Source of the DNA: Bradyrhizobium sp. Arg816
Lineage (GTDB): Bacteria; Pseudomonadota; Alphaproteobacteria; Rhizobiales; Xanthobacteraceae
Length of the DNA: 64,000 nt
Assembly (NCBI RefSeq): GCF_029989365.1
Contig: NZ_JAPRAQ010000011.1
Location: 186,001 to 250,000 of the forward strand
Direction: 5' to 3'
The notes beneath the pieces are model-generated. The model was not told the DNA's origin. It did not search any database and saw nothing but the letters and a program-made list of their open reading frames with translations. The translations under genes and the position numbers were made by a program. Below are positions 35,680 to 44,527 of this stretch, piece after piece (positions within the stretch are counted from its first letter, which is position 1; every line of letters begins with the position of its first letter).

Positions 35680-37083
35680 TTGAATTACTCTATTGCCGGC
35701 ACTCAGTCCGTTGCTCGGGCTGAGGTGCGATCCATTGTGTATATTTCTGCGCTGGCGCTTGCGGCAGCGTACTTCCTCGCGTGGCCAGTCTGGCGCGCTC
35801 AATTTTTCATTGAGATCTGGTTCACGGAGTCGTGGAATGCGTATTGGCAGGACGTAGCTGCGGCTTGGCGGCCAATTTATCCCGCGGCCGAAGCGCTGAT
35901 CGGCAACAACTACCCTCCGCTGTCTTTCTATGCAGTGGGGATTCTCGGGAAACTACTGCACGTCGATAACCTCTATGTCGGGCGCTGGCTATCTTTAGTC
36001 GGGCTTGGGGCCCTGGCGGTAGAAGTCTTTCTTGCTGTGCGGATATTGACGGGCGGGAAGATCGGGGCAGCCGTCGCGGCGCTTTGGTATGTCGCCATTA
36101 TGGCTCGCAATTCTACGATCTATGTTGGGGCGAATGATCCGCAGATAGTGGGCCTTGCGATCATGGGGGCTGCGTTAGTGTGGTTCTTGCGACGGACCGC
36201 AGTAGGTTCTTCACCCACGCCGGCACTCCTGCTGATGGTCGTTGCGGGCTTCTGGAAGCACAACAACGTTGCCATTCCTCTGACGGCACTGGCATGGCTT
36301 CATTTGGTCCGCAGCAAGTATGCCTATCGATCGACGCTCGCGAGCGCTGAGGCCGTGGTTGTGGGGCTGGCCGCTTGTATCGTGGTGTTCGGCGCCAACT
36401 TCATTCCGAACCTTTTAGCGACACGGCAATACGCTTGGTCGAATGTCATTGGCAACATCGGTCACCTGCAATGGTCAGCGCTGGCGCTCCTAATTTGGGC
36501 GGCGTGGGCAGTCTTTGATCGCTCTCAATCGTCTAAGTTCACGGCTCTACATATCGGCTTCGGGCTATCCACCTGCATCGTGCAATGGCTTGGCCACGGC
36601 GTTTTTGGAAATGCCGAGTTTGACTTTCTCTTTGCTCTGGCGATTGGCCTAGGTGTTGCCTTCAATCGCATGGAATCGAGTGTGCTAGCGAGGCGCATAG
36701 GTCCAAACCGATGTCGGGACGCGATGATTGTGTCGCTGTTATTGCGTCTGTTCTTGGCCGATCGGCAGGAAACCGCGCTGCTGGCGCTGAGCCCTGAGTT
36801 TCGCGAAGCGATCTACGCCAGCGAGCGGAATGTGATAGCTGAGGCTCGAGCTGTAGCCGAACAGCCTGGAGATGTGGCCTGCTTCGTAAAGCTGGTTTGC
36901 CGTCTCGCGGGTAAGCCTTTCGTCGTTGATGAGTTTAAGACTGACGAGCTTGTCGCAACCGGAAAAGCCACGCCGGCCGATATCGCGGGCATGCTGGAAG
37001 AGAGGGGTATTCGCTATCGCCCAAAGACGTTGCCGACCGGCCCGGAAGCGAGCCGGTCTATTTCCCGCTGGTGGGGTTCCTAG
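35680..37083 (+). CDS. multi-span membrane protein resembling GT-C glycosyltransferases
   Basis: About 467 residues from TTG 35680; the frame opens at ATG 35614 without a ribosome site. About nine to ten membrane spans are visible. A periplasmic loop after TM1 carries acidic residues and YPAAEALIGNNYPPLSFYAV, similar to the YPPL loops of PMT/ArnT-type enzymes that use polyprenyl-phosphate sugars. A cytosolic or periplasmic tail of ~130 residues ends the protein. Its neighbours are O-acyltransferases, so a role in glycan modification is likely but not proven. The stop overlaps the integrase remnant on the other strand. Confidence 0.6.
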   Translation: MNYSIAGTQSVARAEVRSIVYISALALAAAYFLAWPVWRAQFFIEIWFTESWNAYWQDVAAAWRPIYPAAEALIGNNYPPLSFYAVGILGKLLHVDNLYVGRWLSLVGLGALAVEVFLAVRILTGGKIGAAVAALWYVAIMARNSTIYVGANDPQIVGLAIMGAALVWFLRRTAVGSSPTPALLLMVVAGFWKHNNVAIPLTALAWLHLVRSKYAYRSTLASAEAVVVGLAACIVVFGANFIPNLLATRQYAWSNVIGNIGHLQWSALALLIWAAWAVFDRSQSSKFTALHIGFGLSTCIVQWLGHGVFGNAEFDFLFALAIGLGVAFNRMESSVLARRIGPNRCRDAMIVSLLLRLFLADRQETALLALSPEFREAIYASERNVIAEARAVAEQPGDVACFVKLVCRLAGKPFVVDEFKTDELVATGKATPADIAGMLEERGIRYRPKTLPTGPEASRSISRWWGS

Positions 37084-37226
37084 AGAAGTCCCGCCCCGGC
37101 ATGATCCTTGAAAAGCTCAGCCTCTTGGACATACCCGCGCAGCGTATCAACTGATTTGTGGCGGCTCACGTCCATCATGCGGAAGATGGACTTGCCGGCT
37201 GCCGCGGCTGAGGTGAGGACCCCCCC
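37080..37226 (-). pseudogene. 3' fragment of a tyrosine integrase
   Basis: About 48 residues read LTSAAAAGKSIFRMMDVSRH then KSVDTLRGYVQEAELFKDHA, which is the C-terminus of a phage-type integrase with the box II His (SRHKS) and catalytic Tyr (RGYV). The HxxR motif and everything upstream are missing. The sequence is unlike the intact integrase at 54563, so this is the trace of a different element. Confidence 0.8.
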
Positions 37227-37324
37227 CTGTGAAGCCTTAGGGCTTTGGCCGAATTTCCGCATCAGCAGGGATCTTCTAGCCGCTGGATTTCGCAGGATTG
37301 AAGCGGCCGAGCCCAAGCCATAGG

Positions 37325-39193
37325 TCAATAGGCCAGCGGTCGGGGACGCCAAAGCACCTTATCGATAACCGTCGCCATTAGAAGAATAGACGCGCCGTCA
37401 GTGAGATGCACTGCATCACTGGAGGTGAGATCGGCCGCCGCTGGTCCGAGCCGCGTCAGGCACCCCTGAGGATCGCAAAAAGCATCCCAAGCCGAAACGA
37501 ATTCTGCCCCAAGCGGCTCGAGCTTTGCCCGCATGGCCGCATCCTGCCAATTCGGGGAAAGACCTTCCCTCGTCCTCTCCGGAAGAAGTTCCTGGTGCTG
37601 CAAATAGTGCATGATCGCTTCTTGAGGGAGGCCGCGGCGCCACACGGGGACTCGACCAAGCACCACGACACGAGCGTGAGTGCGCCGTTTAATGGCGGCC
37701 ACCAGATCGGCGATGCCATCGAAGTTTATCCCCCAGTAGGCATGAAGCAGCACAATCTCTGGATTCAGCCTTATTGCGGCTTCCAAGACGCGCGCGTTAT
37801 TTTTGCGGCAACTCGTGGCGACACCACCTAATTCAGGCAGGCAAGAGCTAGCGGTAAACTGGGCAATCCCAAATTGCTGCGTCTCTTGGGCGCGACGCAA
37901 TCCAGGCAGCAGAGCGCCGGCCGTTGAATCTCCCCAGAGCAAAATCATGGGGTGCTTGTCGCGATCAACACACGTTTCCGCGTAGTCCGTTTGCCGGCTT
38001 AAGTCGAGGAGACATTCCCCGACGCGCCAGTTGGTGCCGTCGGTTCGAAGCGACGCTATCGCCCGTACCTCCAAAGGAAGTCGATCAGCGAAGCCATCCC
38101 AGCGCACTACGATTATGCCGACAGCCGCCACCGCGGCCATACCAGCGATCAAGCAGGCAGCTTTCAGCTGCCGACCTCGGCCAAAGCGGATTGGCCTTTC
38201 TATGGCGCGATAAGTGACCCAAGCCAAGACGAGACTGAGGCAGATAATCAGGCCCCGTTCGATTTCAGTCAGGCGATTGACCTTAATCATCGCGAAATAG
38301 ACGAGCAGCGGCCAATGCCAGAGGTAATACGGATAACTGATCAGACCGATGCTAACCATCGGTCGGCTCGAAAGAATGGTTCGGCAGGCCCATGCGCCTG
38401 GTGAGGAAAGCACAAGCAACGTGGCGGCGACGGGTAGTGCCGCCCGCCAGCCTGGGAAGGGAACGGAGCTATCGAACGTCGCGACCGAGATGCAAATCAA
38501 CAGCGCACCCGCCAAGGCCGTAGCGTCGTGCCACCGCCCTTCGGAGACACCACGCCAGCCTAAGGCCAGCGCTCCGCCTGCGAACAGCTCAAAGGCACGG
38601 GTGAACGGCAGATAGAAAGTCGCTACCGGATGTGTGCCGATCAGCGTCAAATTCAGCGCAAAGGAAGCCAAGCCGAGAACAAGCGACGCGCGAAACAGGA
38701 TCGATCCTCTGCGCGCTGCCATCATCAAGACCAGCGGCCAGAAGAGATAGAACTGTTCCTCGATACCGAGCGACCACAAATGCAAGAGTGGCTTCTTTGC
38801 AGATTCCACGTCAAAATAGCCGGACTGCATCATGAGCGCGATATTGGCCGAGAACGCCGCACTCGCGACCGTATCGATGCCTAATTGCCGGTAGGCGTCG
38901 GGAAGCATCCACCTGTAACCCACAACCAACGTGGCGGCGAGCACGATTAAAAGCGCCGGGAATATTCGACGTGCGCGCCGAGCGTAGAAGCCGATTAGAC
39001 TGAAGCGGCCGAGCCGCAGGTCTCGGGCAACAATACCTGTGATCAGGTAGCCGGAGATGACGAAAAATATGTCAACGCCGATGAACCCGCCCGGGAAGGC
39101 CGAGGGATAGGCGTGAAACAGGACAACCAGCGAAACCGCGACTGCGCGGAGCCCGTCAACGTGCGGCTTGTAAGTGCTTTCTTGAATGCCCAT
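37325..39193 (-). CDS. AT3-SGNH O-acyltransferase (OafA type)
   Basis: 622 residues from ATG 39193 (MGIQESTYKPHVDGLRAVAV); an ATG 11 codons earlier is possible. The first ~370 residues are an AT3 membrane domain with DGLRAVAV, LLHLWSLGIEEQFYLFWPLV and ISYPYYLWHWPLLVY. The C-terminal ~240 form a periplasmic SGNH domain with LLWGDSTAGALL (Ser nucleophile) and SSDAVHLTDGAS (D-x-x-H). These enzymes add acetyl groups to exported glycans such as O-antigen, altering phage and host recognition. It stands alone between the integrase remnant and a gene-poor stretch. Confidence 0.92.
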   Translation of the reverse strand: MGIQESTYKPHVDGLRAVAVSLVVLFHAYPSAFPGGFIGVDIFFVISGYLITGIVARDLRLGRFSLIGFYARRARRIFPALLIVLAATLVVGYRWMLPDAYRQLGIDTVASAAFSANIALMMQSGYFDVESAKKPLLHLWSLGIEEQFYLFWPLVLMMAARRGSILFRASLVLGLASFALNLTLIGTHPVATFYLPFTRAFELFAGGALALGWRGVSEGRWHDATALAGALLICISVATFDSSVPFPGWRAALPVAATLLVLSSPGAWACRTILSSRPMVSIGLISYPYYLWHWPLLVYFAMIKVNRLTEIERGLIICLSLVLAWVTYRAIERPIRFGRGRQLKAACLIAGMAAVAAVGIIVVRWDGFADRLPLEVRAIASLRTDGTNWRVGECLLDLSRQTDYAETCVDRDKHPMILLWGDSTAGALLPGLRRAQETQQFGIAQFTASSCLPELGGVATSCRKNNARVLEAAIRLNPEIVLLHAYWGINFDGIADLVAAIKRRTHARVVVLGRVPVWRRGLPQEAIMHYLQHQELLPERTREGLSPNWQDAAMRAKLEPLGAEFVSAWDAFCDPQGCLTRLGPAAADLTSSDAVHLTDGASILLMATVIDKVLWRPRPLAY

Positions 39194-39299
39194 GTCCCAG
39201 CGCCTGCCCGGTGCCTCCGGAAACATTGGGCAATAAAGCGTAACGAGCGCACAAGAGCAACCATTGCGCGAGCGGGACTATTCCGGGGGCGGGGATCGA

Positions 39300-39587
39300 C
39301 TAACTGGCAGGTGCTGCGCAGGTCTTTTCTATCAATCTGGTCAGCAGGTGGCCCGCGACGTTCATGTCCGCTCGGGCGGGCAGGATGCGCTGACCAGCAG
39401 TCAACTTCAGGCGGGGCAGCACCCACGTTTCCTTCATGACAATGTATCCTGGTCCGGTCCGGTGGACGTTGGCGCAAATTTCCGGATTAAGCCGTGGGGC
39501 CGGGCGCTGGAACTCAGGCTCGCGGGTCAGCTTGGCCTTCCGCCGGCGGTCGGCGTTCGCTCGAGTGAGGGCGTTGAGGCCTACCAT
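39300..39587 (-). CDS. weakly supported hypothetical ORF
   Basis: 95 residues from ATG 39587 (MVGLNALTRANADRRRKAKL), basic at the N-terminus, with AAGG upstream. No family recognised; it is the only reasonable frame in 39194-39647. Codon use is ambiguous and it may not be a gene. Confidence 0.3.
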   Translation of the reverse strand: MVGLNALTRANADRRRKAKLTREPEFQRPAPRLNPEICANVHRTGPGYIVMKETWVLPRLKLTAGQRILPARADMNVAGHLLTRLIEKTCAAPAS

Positions 39588-39647
39588 TGATGAACCTTGG
39601 GTTGTAGTGCTAGGTTGCCGGCACTGTATTGGGGGCCGGGTTACATC

Positions 39648-40079
39648 GTGCGATACAAAATCTTTGCTGTACTCTTCGTTTTGTCGTCGCTCTCGCTGCC
39701 CTTCGCGGCGTTCCTGTTTGCACGAGACCCTTCCGATCCGCTGACCCTGAGGCCGCCATTTGGTCACCACGCAAACCATGCCTACGTCGTCGGCGCCTTT
39801 GCCGCATGGTCTGAAAATGACGACGAGAGGGGCGAGAAGACTTCAACAATCGCAGTCTATGAGAACGGCGTTAAACTAGGGCCCGCTCACTCTTCAGTGC
39901 CAGACATCGTCGGGCTTGGGGGTGGCCGATACAGGTACATGAAGGTTGACCCGGTCAACAACTCAAGCGGCCTGATCTTCTCCACCAGTGACAACACCGA
40001 CCCAAACACAAATGGGCGGCTGTACAGGGTGTTCAATCCCAATGCGAAAAATCTCAGTCAACGGCAGCCGGCTGACTAG
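39648..40079 (+). CDS. hypothetical secreted or anchored protein
   Basis: 143 residues from GTG 39648 (MRYKIFAVLFVLSSLSLPFA), a signal-anchor N-terminus. The exported part has IAVYENGVKLGPAHSSVPDI and, near the end, LIFSTSDNTDPNTNGRLY, giving a compact beta-rich look. No named family. It sits among surface-glycan genes and is followed closely by a possible micro-ORF and a small lipoprotein in the same direction. Confidence 0.6.
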   Translation: MRYKIFAVLFVLSSLSLPFAAFLFARDPSDPLTLRPPFGHHANHAYVVGAFAAWSENDDERGEKTSTIAVYENGVKLGPAHSSVPDIVGLGGGRYRYMKVDPVNNSSGLIFSTSDNTDPNTNGRLYRVFNPNAKNLSQRQPAD

Positions 40080-40081
40080 GA

Positions 40082-40174
40082 CTGGCTCCCGCTTCGGTCA
40101 TTGTGGCTCTGGGCGCCACATTCGCGACGGTCATCTATTTCGATGCTCGAGCCGATCGCAAGCGCCAACAGTAA
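40082..40174 (+). CDS. possible 30-residue membrane peptide
   Basis: An open frame directly after the previous stop reads LAPASVIVALGATFATVIYF then DARADRKRQQ, one membrane helix with a basic tail. The start codon is unclear (CTG 40082 or GTG 40103) and no clean ribosome site is seen. Confidence 0.25.
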   Translation: MAPASVIVALGATFATVIYFDARADRKRQQ

Positions 40175-40199
40175 GGCCACGCCGAAAGTTGAATGCCTG

Positions 40200-40436
40200 A
40201 TGAACAGGATCACTCAAACGTTGGGCCGGACGGGGGTGTCCCTTGTTGTCGTCTCTCTTGTCTCTGCCTGCTCCAACTCAGAACATGTCGCTCCGAAGTC
40301 AGTTGCCCGATCTGGCGCGCCGTGGGCTCGAGACCTCAATGAGCCGCCCCCAAATCGAGAGCCCGCGAGTGCCGCAACTGCACAGACAAAAGCAGACCTG
40401 AACGCTGCGCGCCAGAAGGCGGTTACCAGGCGGTAG
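40200..40436 (+). CDS. small putative lipoprotein
   Basis: 78 residues from ATG 40200 (MNRITQTLGRTGVSLVVVSL). A lipobox LVSAC at residues ~20-24 predicts lipid attachment and anchoring in the membrane. The mature part is Pro/Ala-rich and disordered (NEPPPNREPASAATAQ). It follows the secreted-protein gene and may be co-expressed with it. The 200 bp after it hold nothing I can support. Confidence 0.5.
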   Translation: MNRITQTLGRTGVSLVVVSLVSACSNSEHVAPKSVARSGAPWARDLNEPPPNREPASAATAQTKADLNAARQKAVTRR

Positions 40437-40645
40437 CGGCGCTGAGTCGTCCGCCAGCTTACTTGCGCTGGCAGAACTTCACGAGCGGCGGGGCTTCGGT
40501 CCCGGGCTCATGGCGGCCATCCCTCACGCCGTTTTGGCGGAATCGTGAGACAATCATCCGACGACCTACCATCTAGGCCTCTTTCGGGATCGCGCCGGAG
40601 GTGGATGCTCTTGACGGCCGGAAATTGACGCCGAGCCAACTTCCT

Positions 40646-40912
40646 TCAAGACGAACTGCGAGGGGGCGCCTCGAGTATTTCCGTGCACTGCTCTCTCATC
40701 TCTCTTATCAACGCCGCAATCTCGCGCCGTTGCAGCATTGCCCGCGTCGAATAATACCCGTGCTTGAAAGCGTTTTTATTCCCTTTAGGCGCTCCCGGAG
40801 ACGGGCCCCCGTGCATTCTGCAACGACCGTTCGGCATCCCGGGTGCTTGGCAGGGCTTGCCGGAGCGGGTCCGCGCACCGCAGCGAGGCGCTTGGCGCAT
40901 ATCCAACAGCAT
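40646..40912 (-). CDS. HGGxSTG-type small protein, copy 1
   Basis: 88 residues from ATG 40912 (MLLDMRQAPRCGARTRSGKP). A putative zinc cluster is formed by RCGARTRSGKPC and GRCRMH (three Cys and one His), then the family signature HGGPSPGAPKGNKNAFKHG and a helical tail. Its first 128 bases overlap, in another frame, the end of the larger gene upstream. The same arrangement recurs at 53716-54496. Function unknown; the basic, zinc-ribbon-like look suggests nucleic-acid binding. Confidence 0.75.
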   Translation of the reverse strand: MLLDMRQAPRCGARTRSGKPCQAPGMPNGRCRMHGGPSPGAPKGNKNAFKHGYYSTRAMLQRREIAALIREMREQCTEILEAPPRSSS

Positions 40913-41498
40913 GGGGTTGACCCTCCTGAATCTGGCCCACCCCCTCCCCGGGGGTGACGTTGGCGATGAATGCGGCCTGACCGCCCTGGTAGACGTGAAC
41001 GTGCTCGACCGTGACCTTCTGCTGCCCTTTGTTGCGATGTTTCGCGAGGGCTTCGACATGAGCCGCATTGGCTCGAGTCAGTTTGGCCGCATGCCTCAGG
41101 TTCATATCTCGACCTTGCGAGGTCTGCTCCGGCAGCGCCGCCCTCCGATAGCACTCCATGGCCGCCGCGTGAGAGGCGAACAGCTGAGCTGCCATCATGC
41201 CCTCAATGACGTCCTTCGGGCTGACCCCTGCGAGAAAAGCGAGGTTGCCGTAATACGCATCCTGCCGGGTCTTCAGGCCAGGATCGCTACCGTACCAACC
41301 CGCTTTGAGAACTTGGTTGCACAGCACCTGATTCCATTCGTCGTGCTTAGACCCGCCGAGGTGGCTTAGCTGAGGTGCGCTCTTGTCCAGATCAGGCGGC
41401 GGCGGACACAAAGCTTTCCTTGAGGCTTGAGCGTCTTCGACCTTTGCCGGCTTTGCTTTGGCGCCCTTCCGCGGCACTGACTTTTTTGGTTTGGTCAA
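40785..41498 (-). CDS. conserved hypothetical protein, partner of the HGG protein, copy 1
   Basis: 237 residues starting MTKPKKSVPRKGAKAKPAKV. A basic disordered N-terminus leads to a helical domain with GMMAAQLFASHAAAMECYRR and AAKLTRANAAHVEALAKHRN, then QQKVTVEHVHVYQGGQAAFI. The last ~43 codons, from HAVGYAP on, are read in a second frame by the HGG protein. The paralogue at 53876 is clearly related over the whole helical and EHVHV region. No function is known for the family. Confidence 0.7.
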   Translation of the reverse strand: MTKPKKSVPRKGAKAKPAKVEDAQASRKALCPPPPDLDKSAPQLSHLGGSKHDEWNQVLCNQVLKAGWYGSDPGLKTRQDAYYGNLAFLAGVSPKDVIEGMMAAQLFASHAAAMECYRRAALPEQTSQGRDMNLRHAAKLTRANAAHVEALAKHRNKGQQKVTVEHVHVYQGGQAAFIANVTPGEGVGQIQEGQPHAVGYAPSASLRCADPLRQALPSTRDAERSLQNARGPVSGSA

Positions 41499-41716
41499 TT
41501 GTGGCTCCCATTCGTAGCAGCACCCGCCAGCATGTAGACCGCAGCAAGAACCTGAATTTCGAGATAGGATTTAGTGCGGCTAAAGAAAGCAATATCTGCC
41601 ACTGCTGTGAAAGCTGCGATGCCCGTTCCAACGGTCCAGTTATTGGCACTTCTGCGCGGTCCTCTACAGACTCATAGAGAAGCCCACGCAGGGATGTGGC
41701 AAAAGCTTTTCGTATT

Positions 41717-41908
41717 TTACGACGAGAAGTCAGTATCAAACAGCTTGCCCGACACCAGGACCGCCTTCCGGATTGTCCCTACAAACTGCTGCCCCGCGGG
41801 ATCCGTCACGCCCTTAGTGTTATAGGGCGCGAGCGATTGCGTTCCGCCAGAAGTCGCTCCTGGCGGCAGACTAACCGCTGGAGGCATTGTGACAATTGAG
41901 CCGGTCAC
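41717..41908 (-). CDS. hypothetical protein coupled to an RHH gene
   Basis: 63 residues from GTG 41908, which overlaps the upstream stop as GTGA. It is Pro/Gly-rich in the first half (MPPAVSLPPGATSGGTQSLA) and beta-like later (RKAVLVSGKLFDTDFSS). No family recognised. The overlap makes it likely to be real and co-translated with the ribbon-helix-helix-like gene. Confidence 0.5.
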   Translation of the reverse strand: MTGSIVTMPPAVSLPPGATSGGTQSLAPYNTKGVTDPAGQQFVGTIRKAVLVSGKLFDTDFSS

Positions 41909-42087
41909 GCGGCCCCCTGCAGTTCGGAGGGGTCAACGCCATCCGCCTCGAGCCGCATAATAACCGACTGGCGCACGAATTCAGATTTGGATTGGCACTT
42001 CCGTCGGGCCGCGGAGTCGATCGCTTCCGACAGACCAGCCGGCGCACGAAATTGCACCAACTGCTCAAACTTGCGGAGATCGTCCAT
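41905..42087 (-). CDS. ribbon-helix-helix-like small protein
   Basis: 60 residues from ATG 42087, behind GAGGACGAGAG. The pattern QLVQFRAPAGLSEAIDSAAR then KSEFVRQSVIMRLEADG is a beta strand and two helices, as in Arc/MetJ-type DNA-binding dimers. Its stop overlaps the next gene by four bases. Possibly a regulator of the small minus-strand cluster that ends with the HGG protein. Confidence 0.6.
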   Translation of the reverse strand: MDDLRKFEQLVQFRAPAGLSEAIDSAARRKCQSKSEFVRQSVIMRLEADGVDPSELQGAA

Positions 42088-42281
42088 CTCTCGTCCTCAT
42101 GCAATCTGCATGAGATTGTCAGTACGCGAGATAAGTGGGGCCTTGCCACGCTAACGCTGCGGGTGTTGCGAGTTTAGTGGAAGCTGCGAATTTTTCGGGT
42201 CGCTAGCCAGTCGGAAACTCTGGCGCTGCCGCCACCTTCGAAAGGGGCCAGCTTCGATCATTCCGGGAAGGCTAGAGACAA

Positions 42282-44306
42282 TTACTCCAATAAAAAGTCG
42301 AGAAAGTGCAAATGCTCCCGCACAAAGACAGGACGCAGGTGGACACCGTCCGTAAACTTCGGCTCGTGTGCTCCGAAGAAGGGGGCGCACGTTTCACCGT
42401 TCCCGCAAACGTCGGGGAAGGGATCTAGGAGCTTCGCTCCGGTGCGCTCTGCGACGGCACGCAGATCAGCGTCATGCTGATCATAAATTGATCGCAAATC
42501 GGCGATTGGCACGGATTTCTGGGCGTTCGGATCGATGCGAATCCCAGTGAAGCCCCGCGTGACCATTTGTTGAGGGTTTAGAGCTGTAGGAGACTGCGGC
42601 GCACCTAGCACGAGGTAAACTGTCGCGTTCCGGTTCAGTTCACGAACATAATCTTCGAGGTTGGCGTAAAAAGCGCGCCTCCCTTCGTCTCCTCCATCCA
42701 GAGGAATAGACTTGCCCTCCCGTTCGATGAAGGCATTTTTCCTCGGCCAATAATGAGGACTGATGACGACCGCTTGCACCCTCTCTCTTTGCACCAACTC
42801 CGACAACCTGTTCGCGACGACGGCGCAGTTTGCAAATTCATCGCGGGCGGTCACACCGGGCACCAACGGGCATGCTGGGCCTGTCACGAAATAGGCACGG
42901 ACCGCCAACCGCCCTTCGTCTGCGAGACGCTGCAAACGAGGGCCGTATTGGAGCATCGTACTACTGCCGGCGAGCGCGACTTTGCGCGCGCCTTGGCCGA
43001 TTTGAGCCACTATGGAATTTCCGCGGCGATCATACTCAAAAACGTGCATGCCGTTCGTCGGCGCGTAGGTCTCGTCGAGAGTGGCGGCATTCATCTTTTC
43101 GAGATCGAGGCTGGCGTGAAAACGCTGCGGCACACCATCTATGACCCATACCGTCAAGCCAGAAGCGCCAAGCACGGCAACGCAGGCCGCGACAATGGAA
43201 GTGCATCGCAAGCGATTTGGATTAAGGCGAACAGGTCGTTCAATGAAACGGTATGTGGCCCAAGCTAACAGCAAGCTCGTGATCACAATTCCGAAGGCCA
43301 TAAGGGAGGTCGGGGGCTTCCCTCGGATAACATAAGAGAAGGCGATCAGTGGCCAGTGCCAGAGGTATAGGGGATAGCTGATAAGGCCTATGGACACTGC
43401 GACGCGGTTTGAAAGTATAAATTTGTTAACAACGGCATTTGATCCGGCTAGAATGATCGCTACCGAACCCACTACGGGCAGCAAAGCGAGCCAGCCGGGA
43501 AAGCGCATCTCCGATGCAAACAATCTCGCGGACATCAAAATGGCTGCTATGCCCGCCAATGAAATTACGTTCTTAAGGCCTGCCTTGAGATTGATGTCTG
43601 GGCGCCAAGCCAGTGCTGCACCGGCCAGCAGTTCCCAGAAGCGTGAGGCCGGCAGATAGAAATCGCTCGACGTGTCAGTGAGCGAGAGTGCGATATTGAT
43701 CGCAAAGGAAGCCGCCAGCAGCCCAACTATCAATCGCCCGATCGCAGCCTTTAGTTTGAAGGCGACCCAAAGCACTGCTGGCCAAAGGATATAGAACTGC
43801 TCCTCGATGCCCAATGACCAAAGATGCAGTAGCGGTTTTGAAGTAGCAGCACTGTCAAAATATCCGCTCTCGCTCCAGAGTGCGAAGTTAGACAGGAAGC
43901 TGGCCCCGAAAAAGACTTGCCTGCCAAGTTGAGCAAGCTGCGATGGCATCAATACGACGAAGCCATATGCCAAGACGACGGCGAGGCAAACAGCGAGAGC
44001 GGGAAAGATGCGCCTGACGCGGCGCCCATAAAAGCTCGTTAAGGAGAATCGGTGATGCTCGATTTCGCTGAACAGGATCCTCGAGATCAGATATCCGGAG
44101 ATGACGAAGAACACGTCTACGCCAACAAAGCCGCCAGGAAGCCACGCTTCATCAGGGAACGCGTGAAAGATCACCACCAAGAGCACAGCCACCGCCCGCA
44201 ATCCGTCGATATCGGGGCGATAGTTGTGGACGATGGTGGTCGTGCTCGCTGGTGGAGCAATGTCGCGAAGCATCCCCCCAACCACGGTATGGATCATGCC
44301 GCTCAT
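42282..44306 (-). CDS. AT3-SGNH O-acyltransferase, second of the island
   Basis: 674 residues from ATG 44306 (in-frame ATGs at 44297 and 44273 also possible). The AT3 half has PDIDGLRAVAVLLVVIFHAF, LLHLWSLGIEEQFYILWP and LISYPLYLWHWPLIAFSY. The SGNH half has VALAGSSTMLQYGP as block I, with Ser where GDS has Asp, and FTDGVHLRPVFV with the D-x-x-H dyad. It differs clearly from the copy at 37325, so it is not a recent duplicate; a different acyl position or glycan is likely. The intergenic 44307-44527 holds nothing I can support. Confidence 0.92.
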   Translation of the reverse strand: MSGMIHTVVGGMLRDIAPPASTTTIVHNYRPDIDGLRAVAVLLVVIFHAFPDEAWLPGGFVGVDVFFVISGYLISRILFSEIEHHRFSLTSFYGRRVRRIFPALAVCLAVVLAYGFVVLMPSQLAQLGRQVFFGASFLSNFALWSESGYFDSAATSKPLLHLWSLGIEEQFYILWPAVLWVAFKLKAAIGRLIVGLLAASFAINIALSLTDTSSDFYLPASRFWELLAGAALAWRPDINLKAGLKNVISLAGIAAILMSARLFASEMRFPGWLALLPVVGSVAIILAGSNAVVNKFILSNRVAVSIGLISYPLYLWHWPLIAFSYVIRGKPPTSLMAFGIVITSLLLAWATYRFIERPVRLNPNRLRCTSIVAACVAVLGASGLTVWVIDGVPQRFHASLDLEKMNAATLDETYAPTNGMHVFEYDRRGNSIVAQIGQGARKVALAGSSTMLQYGPRLQRLADEGRLAVRAYFVTGPACPLVPGVTARDEFANCAVVANRLSELVQRERVQAVVISPHYWPRKNAFIEREGKSIPLDGGDEGRRAFYANLEDYVRELNRNATVYLVLGAPQSPTALNPQQMVTRGFTGIRIDPNAQKSVPIADLRSIYDQHDADLRAVAERTGAKLLDPFPDVCGNGETCAPFFGAHEPKFTDGVHLRPVFVREHLHFLDFLLE

Positions 44307-44527
44307 TCCACGCCAGGTAGATGGTAGCCTGTTCTTCCTTACGTATCTAATTGTTTCAAAATATGTCCGTCACCCGAAGCCAGCCCTATGCCTGACGAAG
44401 CTGAAGCTTTTTTAGCGGCACCTGGAATATTCCGCTCGGGAGAGGGAAACCGTGGTCGTGGGGCGCCTTGGCAAAATCGGACGTTCGCGGGTCGGATTAG
44501 CCTTTAGATCGGCGCTTCAGACTTCGG

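Noticed and set aside
41392..41739. 115-codon minus-strand frame across 41499-41716
   Set aside because: No ribosome site, overlaps the start of the 41498 gene, and has no protein-like pattern.
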